Numbered from the stretch's first letter, positions 56,682 to 64,000 are shown. The stretch is 64,000 nt of DNA from Neptunicella marina (GCF_014270035.1 NZ_JACNEP010000007.1:1-64000), one strand, 5' to 3'. Notes: generated by a model not told the origin, from the sequence alone. Program-made: numbers and translations.

Positions 56682-56704
56682 TTTTATAACTTATCTGGAT
56701 TAAA

Positions 56705-56720
56705 TTGAACATTTGTTCAA
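56705..56720. promoter_or_regulatory. TetR operator 1
   Basis: TTGAACATTTGTTCAA is a 7-2-7 perfect inverted repeat in the gap between the divergent genes, 24 bases from the tetR start. Confidence 0.8.
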
Positions 56721-56727
56721 AATTAAC

Positions 56728-56743
56728 TTGAACGATTGTTCAA
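56728..56743. promoter_or_regulatory. TetR operator 2
   Basis: TTGAACGATTGTTCAA repeats the operator 1 sequence with two changes, 23 bases further on (centre to centre). Two tandem sites suggest cooperative binding. Confidence 0.75.
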
Positions 56744-56810
56744 GTCAAGTTATCGTTTAAGAAATGCGCATTTACTTACCTATTAAATTTGACTAACTGA
56801 GGACAAAACG

Positions 56811-57359
56811 ATGAACGACTTTACGATCTACAATATTCAATCTGCCCCTGAAGCAGCCAAACCATTATTAGAAGGTTCAGTGAAAGATTTTGGCATGGTG
56901 CCCAATTTACATGGCGTAATGGCGGCCAGCCCGGCACTGTTGGAAGGCTATAAAAAACTGCATGAACTGGCACAACAAACGTCATTTGATGCTGATGAGC
57001 TCACCGTGGTTTGGATGGCAATCAATGTAGAACATGAATGCCACTATTGTGTACCAGCTCATACTGCAATAGCCAAAAGCATGGGTGTCAGCGATGATTT
57101 AATTGAAGATTTGCGAAACCAAACTCCAATTAGTGATCTAAAACTTGAAGCCTTACGTGAAGCAACTCTGGCTCTGCTGCGTCAAAGAGGTGTAGTAAAC
57201 GATACTGATCTTACAAACTTTTTTAATGCCGGTTACGGGCAGCAGCAATTACTGGATATTATTTTAATTCTGTCGCAAAAAGTAATGAGTAACTATGTGA
57301 ATCATTTAGCTCATACTCCGGTTGATGCCCCTTTCAATAAATTTGCCTGGAATAAGTAA
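56811..57359 (+). CDS. Carboxymuconolactone decarboxylase/AhpD-like protein
   Basis: The 182-residue protein has the AhpD-type CxxC motif in ECHYCVPAHTA (Cys77, Cys80, His84). It starts with a region found in uncharacterised CMD-family peroxidase-like proteins (SVKDFGMVPNLHGVMAASPA). It is likely an alkylhydroperoxidase-like redox enzyme. AGGAC precedes the ATG. The divergent TetR gene and operators imply induction by an electrophile or peroxide, by inference. Confidence 0.9.
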   Translation: MNDFTIYNIQSAPEAAKPLLEGSVKDFGMVPNLHGVMAASPALLEGYKKLHELAQQTSFDADELTVVWMAINVEHECHYCVPAHTAIAKSMGVSDDLIEDLRNQTPISDLKLEALREATLALLRQRGVVNDTDLTNFFNAGYGQQQLLDIILILSQKVMSNYVNHLAHTPVDAPFNKFAWNK

Positions 57360-57610
57360 TAATACGGCCGGGGTAAGCGTAACACTCCGGTCTATTACGT
57401 TTGCAGGGCAGACAATACGCACACTTTCATATTTAAATTTTATTACAAATCAACTAGCTAACAGTAAAAGTGTCGCAAATTGGCGACTTGTTTATTATTT
57501 GAGCTATACTATTCGCCAGCAAGATACCGGTAGCAGACTTTCTGCGCTATTGCTCCGGATACCACTATCTGCTGAAGCTAACTATAACAATCATATGAGT
57601 ATAAAAATTA

Positions 57611-57934
57611 GTGATAATTCGAAACTTTATTAACGATAGAGCAGGACAGCTTGCATATTATGTCCGTGCTTTCTGGGATTTTAGGATCCCCTATAGCGAG
57701 CTAGAATTGTACTTTTGGGATGTGTTAGAAGAATGGTTGAACATTGATTCTAACCCGTCGTCACCCTATAGCAATAAAGAGCGGGTATTCTGGTTTGTAT
57801 TGCATCAAACTCAGGATTGTAAAGCATCTGAATTGCTAAGCAATCCTGAGATAAGAGCTGAATTGGAAGTATGTTTAGCTTCGCTCGAGGGAAACTGTCC
57901 GGTTCCACTCGACTATGTTGGCATTCGCCCTTAA
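57611..57934 (+). CDS. Hypothetical protein, 107 residues
   Basis: I do not recognise a named family, though the NDRAGQLAYYVRAFWDFRIP and ELELYFWDVLEEWLNI segments look like a conserved small soluble protein. The frame is open from a stop at 57602, and GTG 57611 is the only reasonable start. A 12-codon ATG frame (57596-57634) overlaps the beginning in another frame. It lies at the left border of the accessory region that includes the thyA fragment. Confidence 0.6.
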   Translation: MIIRNFINDRAGQLAYYVRAFWDFRIPYSELELYFWDVLEEWLNIDSNPSSPYSNKERVFWFVLHQTQDCKASELLSNPEIRAELEVCLASLEGNCPVPLDYVGIRP

Positions 57935-57981
57935 TCATCATGCTTTAGATTAAGGGCTGTTTGCCCTATCGTACCGCAGTC

Positions 57982-58305
57982 CTAAACTGCAAAAGGATAT
58001 TTAATCGCTTCGTGGTGTTGGTAACCTTCCAACTCAAAATCATCTGTACTTACCCAGCTTTCGATGTCTTCCAGAGATTTAATATCGGGATTGATATGTA
58101 ATTTAGGTGATGGATAGGGCTCACGTTTCAACTGTACCTCTTTCATCAATTCCAGTTGGTTTTCATATATATGTGCATTAACAATTTTATGGTACGCGCG
58201 TCCAGCCTTTAATCCGCTAATTTGTGCCATTAGCGCGAGTAACACAAACACCTGAATTTGATTAAAGTTAAGCCCAAGTGGTTTTATTACCCCAATATAA
58301 TGCAC
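57982..58305 (-). pseudogene. thyA: 3' fragment of a thymidylate synthase gene
   Basis: About 95 residues match the C-terminal part of Thy[53 protein letters not shown] and [20 protein letters not shown], ending at the normal ThyA C-terminus. The catalytic cysteine region and everything before it are absent. The 5' end ([13 protein letters not shown] from a GTG at 58305) has lost similarity, and a stop lies in frame just upstream at 58324-58326. It is therefore a truncated remnant, perhaps left by an insertion or deletion next to the accessory genes. Confidence 0.85.
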
Positions 58306-58680
58306 AATTCGTCTCCATGTAAGCTAAAAATCAACCATGCGGCATTGTGCATTTTCAATTTAAAGGCACTAAAGCTCATAATAGCAACATTCTCTCCTTC
58401 ACCAAAGGTAGAATTTGGAACGGAAATATATTGTGGCTGAATATCTTACTGCTATAGAACTTCTTTGGCATTCTTAAAGCTAATTAGATCAACATTACTT
58501 ATTTCCATTTAACTACCTTACCATCCTAATAAATATCGAAAGCCATTCAGGAACAAGCCTTTGTCCAGATATAAGACCATGTATATCAGTTGTGGTTTAT
58601 TTTACAAGCTTATGCCGTTAGCCTTACCTTAACGACTTCAAAGGTAAGGTTACTTGCCAAGCTAAATTTTTGGACGAAAC
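58306..58680. other. Gene-free stretch between the thyA fragment and the CoiA-like gene
   Basis: No convincing gene is visible in 375 bases. A minus-strand frame of about 50 codons without a good start (58286-58438 region) is open but shows no known similarity. The rest is AT-rich with several stops in all frames. The missing upstream part of thyA is not recognisable here. Confidence 0.5.
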
Positions 58681-59679
58681 ATGGAAAGCCTAAAAGTACC
58701 ATATGGACTTGATGACAAAGATAAACTCATTGCTGCGAATCAAGCACTCAAAGGCGAGAGTTATCGCTGTCCGCAGTGTAAGACCTCACTAGTGTTCAGA
58801 TCTGGTGAACACCGAGCGACTCATTTTGCACATGCGCCTGAGTCACACTGTAGCCTTGAGTCCATTTTACACATAACAGCGAAAGGCTTAATCCTCGAAG
58901 CGATGTCAGCTAACGCTTCCGGCAACGCAGTAATTTGTTTGGAAAATCATTGCGAATGCTGTGGTGTTGTCTTCGCAACTGATTTGCCATCAAAAACGTT
59001 CACTGATGCAAAGGTAGAGGTTAGAGTCGGCGACTTTATCTGTGATGTTGTTGGCTATCGTGGTACGAACGTAGCTTTGGCTGTAGAAATTTTAAATACA
59101 CATTCTGTCGATGCTAAAAAGGCAACTAGTTTAGAGGCCTACTGGGTAGAATTAAAAGCCGAGGATGTTTTGCGAGATCCATTCAAATGGGTTCCAACCC
59201 AAGCTCGACTGAAGAACACCTACTGCACTGATTGCAAGACACATTTAAAGAATGTTGTAAACCTGTGTGAACACTTCAATATCAACAGATCATTATATTC
59301 AGCAATCAAAGATCCAAGGCAAGCTCACTATATTGCCGACATAGAAAAGTGCTTTCGGTGTCACGAGAAAACACCTGTTTTTTGGTGGCATGGCGTACCG
59401 TTCTGCGAAAATGAACCGCCTTCACCTAGACCGACTACGATTCAGTACCGCCACTCAAAAAAATACGGTGGATCATATTGGGCAAACACTTGTGCATACT
59501 GCAACGCGTTACAGGGAGATAATTTCTTGTTCCTATTTGACAATGCTCCGTTCAAAGGTTTACCTCTATCTCACGAGTCGTCAGGCAACAGTCACCAAAC
59601 AGGTAATGTTAAGATAGTCACTGGAAACAATGCTGCGATGTCGGAGATGATGAAAGTGATTAAACGTAACTTTGGGTAA
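58681..59679 (+). CDS. CoiA-like nuclease with zinc-finger domains
   Basis: The 332-residue protein resembles competence protein CoiA. It has an N-terminal zinc ribbon (YRCPQCKTSLVFR with Cys30 and Cys33; THFAH and HC at 47-57). A PD-(D/E)XK-like nuclease core follows, with ICDVVGYRG (Asp122) and ALAVEILNTHSVDAKKATSL (Glu136, then Ser/Lys). Unlike typical CoiA, the C-terminal half adds further CxxC pairs (Cys182/185, Cys224/227, Cys271/274). It is likely a DNA-processing enzyme. Its neighbours are gene fragments and a copper island, so it is probably part of the accessory DNA. Confidence 0.75.
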   Translation: MESLKVPYGLDDKDKLIAANQALKGESYRCPQCKTSLVFRSGEHRATHFAHAPESHCSLESILHITAKGLILEAMSANASGNAVICLENHCECCGVVFATDLPSKTFTDAKVEVRVGDFICDVVGYRGTNVALAVEILNTHSVDAKKATSLEAYWVELKAEDVLRDPFKWVPTQARLKNTYCTDCKTHLKNVVNLCEHFNINRSLYSAIKDPRQAHYIADIEKCFRCHEKTPVFWWHGVPFCENEPPSPRPTTIQYRHSKKYGGSYWANTCAYCNALQGDNFLFLFDNAPFKGLPLSHESSGNSHQTGNVKIVTGNNAAMSEMMKVIKRNFG

Positions 59680-59732
59680 GAGAAAAACGAGATGACAGTA
59701 CCCAACGTGACAGATATGGAATTGAACCTTTG

Positions 59733-59864
59733 GTGAATGAATCTGAAATCTACCAGCGCGTCGGCGAATTCGTTGTTCCGTTTCAATGGATTGAGAACAA
59801 ACTCCGGGAGATGCTGTCACGTTCACTCTTGGCAATGTGCACACTACATATAATCACGGCTTAG
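59733..59864 (+). pseudogene. Truncated N-terminal fragment of an unknown gene
   Basis: From GTG 59733 a 43-codon frame reads NESEIYQRVGEFVVPFQWIE followed by NKLREM. I take this as the start of a longer conserved hypothetical protein. After that point the sequence turns to LSRSLLAMCTLH and stops. The break suggests a junction where foreign DNA begins or a deletion ended. No ribosome binding site decides the start. Confidence 0.5.
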
Positions 59865-60052
59865 ACTTAGATAGAAAGTCAGCGGAACGACTTTTAGAGC
59901 AGCAATCATAACTTGCAAGATAATATTGGTTGTACACCATGCAATTTCCGAAATGAATACACTAACTAATATCGCCATTTTAATATTTATTACATATTCG
60001 CATGTGAGTAAAACAACATGCGTTAGTTGACTACTATTTGTATTATTAGCAA
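59865..60052. other. Short gap between the gene fragment and the copper operon
   Basis: About 190 AT-rich bases follow the truncated fragment. A hydrophobic minus-strand frame of about 44 codons ends at 59844 (ILVSVFISEIAWCTTNIILQ), but it has no ribosome binding site and no recognised similarity. I see no inverted repeat or transposase remnant marking the island border. Confidence 0.4.
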
Positions 60053-60313
60053 TCAACTTTGAAGTTGCATATTGTAAATTTTCGCAATTAGCCAACCCAG
60101 TATACCGGCCAGAAACGCCCACAGAATTCCCGCTATCAGCGCACCAAATATAGACATGTGCCATCCCATGCCTTTCCAGTCTGTGTGCAACATATTGCCC
60201 GTCATATCTGACATCATGTCTGGCAAAGCAATTACGAGTAGGGAACAGATAATCCATATAAGGCCAAACGCTGTCGCACAAGCGACGGCAAAGGCATTTT
60301 CACGAATTTTCAT
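60053..60313 (-). CDS. DUF5676 family membrane protein
   Basis: The 86-residue inner-membrane protein has two helices (AVACATAFGLIWIICSLLVIAL and IFGALIAGILWAFLAGILGW) and matches DUF5676. ATG 60313 follows AAAGGAGAT, an excellent ribosome binding site, so the upstream extension is rejected. It is the last gene of the copper operon. DUF5676 genes often accompany copper and heavy-metal resistance genes; the role is unknown. Confidence 0.85.
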   Translation of the reverse strand: MKIRENAFAVACATAFGLIWIICSLLVIALPDMMSDMTGNMLHTDWKGMGWHMSIFGALIAGILWAFLAGILGWLIAKIYNMQLQS

Positions 60314-60341
60314 ATTACATCTCCTTTGGCTATAGAATAGC

Positions 60342-60367
60342 CTCACTCAGAGTTAATTCTGAGTGAG
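60342..60367. repeat. Hairpin between the HMA-like and DUF5676 genes
   Basis: CTCACTCAGA and TCTGAGTGAG form a perfect 10-bp stem with a 6-base loop. There is no T run on the minus strand, so it may stabilise the upstream mRNA or attenuate the last gene. Confidence 0.55.
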
Positions 60368-60391
60368 ATTGCACAATGTCTTAAGCTAATT

Positions 60392-60760
60392 TTACTTCTT
60401 CTTGTGAGACCCTTGCGGCACCGTGTGGCAACTCCACGCTTTGTGTGTTGCATTGTCCTTCACATTCTGATCGACAAATTGATAGTAACCTTCCTTCGTA
60501 TGAGTCCACCAATCGTTATGAAGGTCAGCCCCATGTTTGCGAATGACTTCTTCAATACCATCCAGATTGATATGTGTCGCATCATATGCCAAGTGAATAG
60601 CACCTTCTTTGATGTTATAGCTGACGTCATCAATTCCAAAAAGCTTATCAATATCTTCAATTAGGGCATCACAATTACTCTCGTTTACATTGCTGAGCCT
60701 TAAGTTTCGAACTACTAAATTAGCTTCTCGTACACCAACTCTGTGATCTAAATCACTCAT
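60392..60760 (-). CDS. HMA-like (ferredoxin-fold) protein without CxxC
   Basis: The 122-residue protein has a heavy-metal-associated-type fold. ANLVVRNLRLSNVNESNCDALIEDI and GIDDVSYNIKEGAIHLAYDA are typical beta-alpha-beta segments. The CxxC metal loop is replaced by SNVNESNC with a single cysteine. The tail is His- and Lys-rich (TVPQGSHKKK) and has a second cysteine. GGAGG precedes the ATG. It probably handles copper or a redox partner; metal binding is uncertain. Confidence 0.75.
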   Translation of the reverse strand: MSDLDHRVGVREANLVVRNLRLSNVNESNCDALIEDIDKLFGIDDVSYNIKEGAIHLAYDATHINLDGIEEVIRKHGADLHNDWWTHTKEGYYQFVDQNVKDNATHKAWSCHTVPQGSHKKK

Positions 60761-60777
60761 GTTTGCCTCCAGTAATT

Positions 60778-61188
60778 TTAGTTTGAATGTTTCTCAGACA
60801 TGGATGAATGTTCGCCATCCATTTGTGACATCATCATTTCCATCATTTTGAGATGTTTATCTGCCATCTCAATTTGGCTACGCATAGATTGCCCTTCCAT
60901 TTTCTCGTGCATCATTTGCATCATACCCATCATGGTTTGCATGTGGCTTTTCATCATTTCGTGCTGCTTCTGCGGGTCTTTCTCCGCTTTTATCGCTTCA
61001 ATCTCCTCCTTCATTGCCATCATTTTTGCATTCATCATATGCATATCATTTCCAGACTTGTTCATTCCCATTTTCATATCAGATTTATCTGAATGTTGGT
61101 GTTCATGTCCTTCTATACTTTGGGCTGAAGCTGTTGCCGCCATTAGTATAGACGTTGAAAAAATGAGTGATTTAATGAGTGTTTTCAT
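60778..61188 (-). CDS. Methionine- and histidine-rich periplasmic protein
   Basis: The protein of about 136 residues has a signal peptide ending TASA. The mature part is extremely Met- and His-rich (EGHEHQHSDKSDMKMGMNKS, then MMGMMQMMHEKMEG and MMEMMMSQMDG). Such sequences bind Cu(I) through methionine thioethers in CopC/PcoE-like proteins. ATG 61188 follows AAGGT at a good distance; the frame from 61203 uses a TTG. It sits within the copper operon and is a likely periplasmic copper sponge. Confidence 0.85.
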   Translation of the reverse strand: MKTLIKSLIFSTSILMAATASAQSIEGHEHQHSDKSDMKMGMNKSGNDMHMMNAKMMAMKEEIEAIKAEKDPQKQHEMMKSHMQTMMGMMQMMHEKMEGQSMRSQIEMADKHLKMMEMMMSQMDGEHSSMSEKHSN

Positions 61189-61837
61189 TATTTTTACCTT
61201 CAAAATTAACGTTCAGGTTTGGAATCCAGCTTGGTGTAGTTTTGATATAATTCATATACAGCTCGCCAAATTCAGAAATAGCTAAAGCTTCTTCGCGCTT
61301 AGCCAGTTTTACGTACACAACAACTAAAATTGGAAACATGACTAATGTAGGGATGGTCGGCCACTGCAACAAAAAACCGAACATGATCAGAATAAATGCT
61401 AGATATTGAGGATGGCGACAACGTGCATACCATCCTGTAGTCGCCAATTGTCGGTTTTTCTGGGCATGGTGCAGTACATTCCACGCTGAAGACAAAATAA
61501 AGAAACCTGCAACAATAAACACCATACTGGCGACATGAAATGGGTCCCAATGTGCATCGCCCTTAAGCCCGAAAAAAGTATGAAGCAAATGTCCGTTTTC
61601 GTGCGAGTAAAAATTAATGTTTGGGTAATGTTCTGTCAGCCAACCGGACAGCAAATATATCGTCAATGGGAATCCATACATTTCAGTAAACAGAGCTACA
61701 ATGAATGCAGAAAAAACGCCCAGACTTCGCCAATCCGTCTTCGTCTTTGGCTTTACAAAGCTAAATGCAAAAAAGATGAAAATAGCTGAATTAAGAAATA
61801 CGAGGGACCAAAGTCCATAATCAGAGGCTTCATTCAT
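61172..61837 (-). CDS. Isoprenylcysteine methyltransferase-like membrane protein
   Basis: This polytopic protein of about 221 residues has the ICMT/PEMT-type motif YARCRHPQYLAFILIMFGF and the late REEALAISEFGELYMNY. Several hydrophobic helices precede it. ATG 61837 follows AAGGAGA and overlaps the DUF2933 gene. Members of this family occur in metal-resistance gene sets, but the substrate is unknown. Confidence 0.85.
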   Translation of the reverse strand: MNEASDYGLWSLVFLNSAIFIFFAFSFVKPKTKTDWRSLGVFSAFIVALFTEMYGFPLTIYLLSGWLTEHYPNINFYSHENGHLLHTFFGLKGDAHWDPFHVASMVFIVAGFFILSSAWNVLHHAQKNRQLATTGWYARCRHPQYLAFILIMFGFLLQWPTIPTLVMFPILVVVYVKLAKREEALAISEFGELYMNYIKTTPSWIPNLNVNFEGKNNENTH

Positions 61838-62162
61838 GATCTTTCTCCTTTCCATGCGCTTCTTTTCGCCCTTCCTCTAATCCCTGAATGTATCCATCAC
61901 GATAAGCAGCATTTTTATCGCTCAATTCCTGAAAACTCTCCTGCTTAGTTTCACCGTCAGGAGAGTGGTCGTGTCCGTGTTTACCGTGGCTGCCATGCAT
62001 GAACATATGCATGAAAGGGCACATCAGTAATATCAGATAAGGGAGAAACTGGAGAACATGATGACCATGTTCAAAGATTAAGAAATAAGTTGCAGCAGCT
62101 ATAATTGCCAATGCTGCCCAGCCAGTGGGGGTTGACCAAAATTTGGGATGACTATTCTTCAT
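61830..62162 (-). CDS. DUF2933 family small membrane protein
   Basis: The 110-residue protein has two helices (AALAIIAAATYFLIF and VLQFLPYLILLMCPFMHMFM) and His/Met-rich segments (HGSHGKHGHDHS), as in the DUF2933 family. It ends in a polar, glutamate- and lysine-rich tail. GGAGG precedes the ATG, which overlaps the PII-like gene. The His-rich loop suggests metal binding, by inference. Confidence 0.85.
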   Translation of the reverse strand: MKNSHPKFWSTPTGWAALAIIAAATYFLIFEHGHHVLQFLPYLILLMCPFMHMFMHGSHGKHGHDHSPDGETKQESFQELSDKNAAYRDGYIQGLEEGRKEAHGKEKDHE

Positions 62163-62505
62163 AGCTCCTCCCGGTAGATCTTAAATCGTCACTGGAAACT
62201 TCTGCTTTTGAGTTAATCCAATAGAGCTTCTCTACTGGTGAGATACTTACAATCCCTTCACCTTCAACATTCGTATGTGCTGCGTTGAGTAAGATGTCTG
62301 CGACATATTCAACATCTCTTTTATCCACATAAATTGTCATCACAATATGTTCGGACAGATGATTGCGATTGTATGTATCTGCATAAGCACCACGCCCGGC
62401 AGCTTTATATAAGGTAAACCCCTTGTAGCCGTTCGACAGCAATGCTTCTTCTACTTGGGGTAGCACCAATTCATCAAACGTGGCTGTAATTTGTCTAATA
62501 TTCAT
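62152..62505 (-). CDS. PII-like nitrogen regulator family protein
   Basis: The 117-residue protein has the PII ferredoxin-like fold. The N-terminal MNIRQITATFDELVLPQVEE, the T-loop-like region GRGAYADTYNRNHLSEHIVM and the B-loop-like VEGEGIVSISPVEKLYW are visible. The canonical uridylylation tyrosine is not clearly placed. It sits between cupredoxin and DUF2933 in the copper operon, so it is a metal-associated PII-like protein rather than GlnB. Confidence 0.85.
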   Translation of the reverse strand: MNIRQITATFDELVLPQVEEALLSNGYKGFTLYKAAGRGAYADTYNRNHLSEHIVMTIYVDKRDVEYVADILLNAAHTNVEGEGIVSISPVEKLYWINSKAEVSSDDLRSTGRSYEE

Positions 62506-62513
62506 AATGCCTC

Positions 62514-62867
62514 CTACACCACCTTGAGAACACCGCGATACATCTGCATTTGGCAGTGAAAGACATGTTCGCCCTGTGGAATATCTGAGAGGTGAATTTG
62601 CGTCACATCATTAAGTTTCAATTGCTCACTGATATCTAATGTGGGAATAAGTAGCGTCTCAGAACATGGCGATTGATCTTTCCGCAAAAACTTCAATGTT
62701 ATGGGTTGGCTTGCGTTTACTTGAATTGCTGACGGTGAATACACGCCATCTTTTACTTCTATTAGCACTTCATTATTATTAGCCAACGTTTGATTAGGTT
62801 TGTACAGCCAAAACCACCAAATAATCAGTGCTATAATGGCAATACCAAAAATATTAAAAATCATCAT
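62514..62867 (-). CDS. Membrane-anchored cupredoxin-domain protein
   Basis: The 117-residue protein has an N-terminal helix (IFNIFGIAIIALIIWWFW) and a cupredoxin-like domain. The copper-site segments are SPCSETLLIPTL and GEHVFHCQMQMYRGVLKVV, with Cys, His and Met ligands. It should face the periplasm and bind copper. AGGAGA precedes the ATG. It lies directly after copA. Confidence 0.87.
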   Translation of the reverse strand: MMIFNIFGIAIIALIIWWFWLYKPNQTLANNNEVLIEVKDGVYSPSAIQVNASQPITLKFLRKDQSPCSETLLIPTLDISEQLKLNDVTQIHLSDIPQGEHVFHCQMQMYRGVLKVV

Positions 62868-62878
62868 AAAATTTCTCC

Positions 62879-64000
62879 TTAATGGTCCTGAGCCTTGAAT
62901 AAGCGAAGCCGATTTGCATTCGACACAACAGTCAACGAAGAAAATGCCATAGCGGCCCCAGCAATGACCGGGCTTAATAGCAAACCAAAAAATGGATAGA
63001 GCACGCCAGCAGCGAAAGGAATACCAGCCACGTTATAAACAAACGCACCAAACAGATTTTGTTTAATATTGCGCAATGTTGCTTTACTAACAGCAATTGC
63101 ATCTGCCAAGCCATGTAGAGAGCCGCGCATAAGGGTGATATCTGCACTTTCAATCGCAACATCTGTACCTGTTCCTATGGCAAAGCCAACGTCTGCCAAC
63201 GCAAGCGCCGGGGCATCATTAATCCCATCCCCCGTCATGCCTACTATTTCTCCCTGCTCCTGAAGTTCCTGCACTTTGTTGGCTTTGTCTTCGGGCAATA
63301 CTTCAGCAAAAAATTCGCTTATCCCCGCTTTATTTGCCACCGCTGCGGCAGTTTCTTTATTGTCACCTGTTAACATGATGACTCGGATACCATTGGCTTG
63401 CAGGCGTTTGATGGCAGAAATGGAGTCTGATTTTATCGGATCGGCCACTGCAATGATGGCTGCCAGTTGTCCATCTACTGCGAAATACATCGGGGTTTTG
63501 GCTTCTTTGGCCAGAGCTTGTGCTTTATCGGTGTACTTGCCTAAGTCCACCTGTTTTTTTGCCATGAGCTTGCTGTTACCAAACAACAAGGCTTTTCCAT
63601 CACAACTGGCTTCGACTCCCATACCCGTAATGGCATTAAATGCCTCAATCTTAAGCAGCTCGATATCTTGCTCTAAGGCACTTTCCACTATCGCCATAGC
63701 CAAAGGGTGTTCGGAACCACTTTCCAGACTGGCAGCCAGTTGCAGCACCGTATTTTCATCACTGGCATTAGCTAAAATAATGTCAGTGACTTTGGGTGTA
63801 CCTTCCGTAATCGTCCCGGTTTTATCCAGTATCATCGCAGTGATTTTTGATGCAGTTTGTAGCGCTTCGCCATTGCGAATAAGCACGCCCGCTTCAGCGG
63901 CCTTGCCAACCCCCACCATCACTGACATCGGCGTGGCCAAGCCTAATGCACATGGGCAGGCAATTATCAGTACTGTGGTTGCTGAAACGATAGCAAATGC
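62879..64000 (-). CDS. copA: Copper-translocating P-type ATPase CopA, C-terminal part
   Basis: The frame runs off the right edge; 373 codons of the C-terminal half are visible. They begin within helix 6 with the [10 protein letters not shown] metal site. The phosphorylation motif [15 protein letters not shown] and GDGINDAP follow. The last two helices carry YN and MAFSS, the Cu(I) signature of P1B-1 ATPases. The enzyme exports cytoplasmic Cu(I). It is the first visible gene of the copper operon; the N-terminal metal domains and any CueR gene lie outside. Confidence 0.96.
   Translation of the reverse strand, partial: AFAIVSATTVLIIACPCALGLATPMSVMVGVGKAAEAGVLIRNGEALQTASKITAMILDKTGTITEGTPKVTDIILANASDENTVLQLAASLESGSEHPLAMAIVESALEQDIELLKIEAFNAITGMGVEASCDGKALLFGNSKLMAKKQVDLGKYTDKAQALAKEAKTPMYFAVDGQLAAIIAVADPIKSDSISAIKRLQANGIRVIMLTGDNKETAAAVANKAGISEFFAEVLPEDKANKVQELQEQGEIVGMTGDGINDAPALALADVGFAIGTGTDVAIESADITLMRGSLHGLADAIAVSKATLRNIKQNLFGAFVYNVAGIPFAAGVLYPFFGLLLSPVIAGAAMAFSSLTVVSNANRLRLFKAQDH

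Noticed and set aside
57322-57633. 103-codon plus-strand frame after the CMD gene
   Set aside because: It begins inside the CMD gene in another frame, has no ribosome binding site, and overlaps the start of the better 107-residue gene.
58286-58438. Minus-strand frame of about 50 codons upstream of the thyA fragment
   Set aside because: There is no good start or ribosome binding site and no similarity to thymidylate synthase, so it is not annotated.
59844-60281. A 145-codon minus-strand frame over the DUF5676 gene
   Set aside because: It overlaps a well-supported gene with an excellent ribosome binding site in another frame, and its N-terminal half has no protein-like pattern.
1-64000. tRNA, rRNA or CRISPR loci
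   Set aside because: No rRNA-like sequence, no regularly spaced identical repeats and no convincing cloverleaf were seen in the intergenic gaps; a tRNA search by program was not possible.

Overview
The window looks like chromosomal DNA of a marine gammaproteobacterium, probably order Alteromonadales. This rests on gene content and order: der–bamB–yfgM–hisS–ispG–rodZ–pilF–rlmN–ndk on one strand, rapA–rluA, ppk–ppx, deaD, oxyR, cysG and phoH, all with gammaproteobacterial protein sequences. No rRNA, tRNA, CRISPR array or intact transposase was recognised.

Layout. Positions 1-6800 are an accessory stretch: hairpin-rich intergenic DNA, an AT-rich FRG-domain gene between two 40-bp imperfect direct repeats, small unknown secreted proteins, a sigma factor fused to a membrane domain behind an alpha/beta hydrolase, a GNAT enzyme, a membrane-protein gene broken by one in-frame stop, and a 133-bp MITE-like inverted-repeat element. 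A repeated terminator module recurs through this part. Positions 6800-11200 hold a VOC protein, a tiny membrane protein behind a perfect Fur box, an arsR-arsC-acr3 arsenic operon with a long operator palindrome, a proline-iminopeptidase-like lipoprotein and an orphan barstar-like protein. Positions 11260-15947 form a four-gene operon (D-glycerate 3-kinase, glucosyl-3-phosphoglycerate phosphatase and synthase, GH13_18 glucosylglycerate-type phosphorylase) that could make, break and recycle the compatible solute glucosylglycerate; a 16-bp palindrome lies just upstream. Positions 16068-19674 carry ppk-ppx.

Positions 20000-42600 are mostly housekeeping: GH43 hydrolase, histidine phosphatase/DUF3108 fusion, the der-to-ndk block, OxyR, a luciferase-like monooxygenase, an FMN-dependent glutamate-synthase-family protein, a lipoprotein, DeaD with a long leader, CysG, a hotdog thioesterase and a YegD-like Hsp70. 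Positions 42700-49900 hold a secreted metalloprotease with a transglutaminase-like partner, a split Aer-type sensor (soluble PAS protein plus CZB chemoreceptor), and an ECF42 sigma factor with its DGPF/YCII partner. Then come phoH, rapA-rluA, a DUF3530 protein and a divergent TetR/carboxymuconolactone decarboxylase pair with two operators.

From about 57400 to the right end the sequence is accessory again: an unknown small protein, a 3' fragment of thyA, a CoiA-like zinc-finger nuclease, a truncated gene remnant, and a copper-handling operon (copA, cupredoxin, PII-like, DUF2933, isoprenylcysteine methyltransferase-like, Met-rich periplasmic protein, HMA-like protein, DUF5676). The operon runs off the right edge inside copA. 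The thyA and unknown-gene fragments next to it suggest insertion or deletion junctions.
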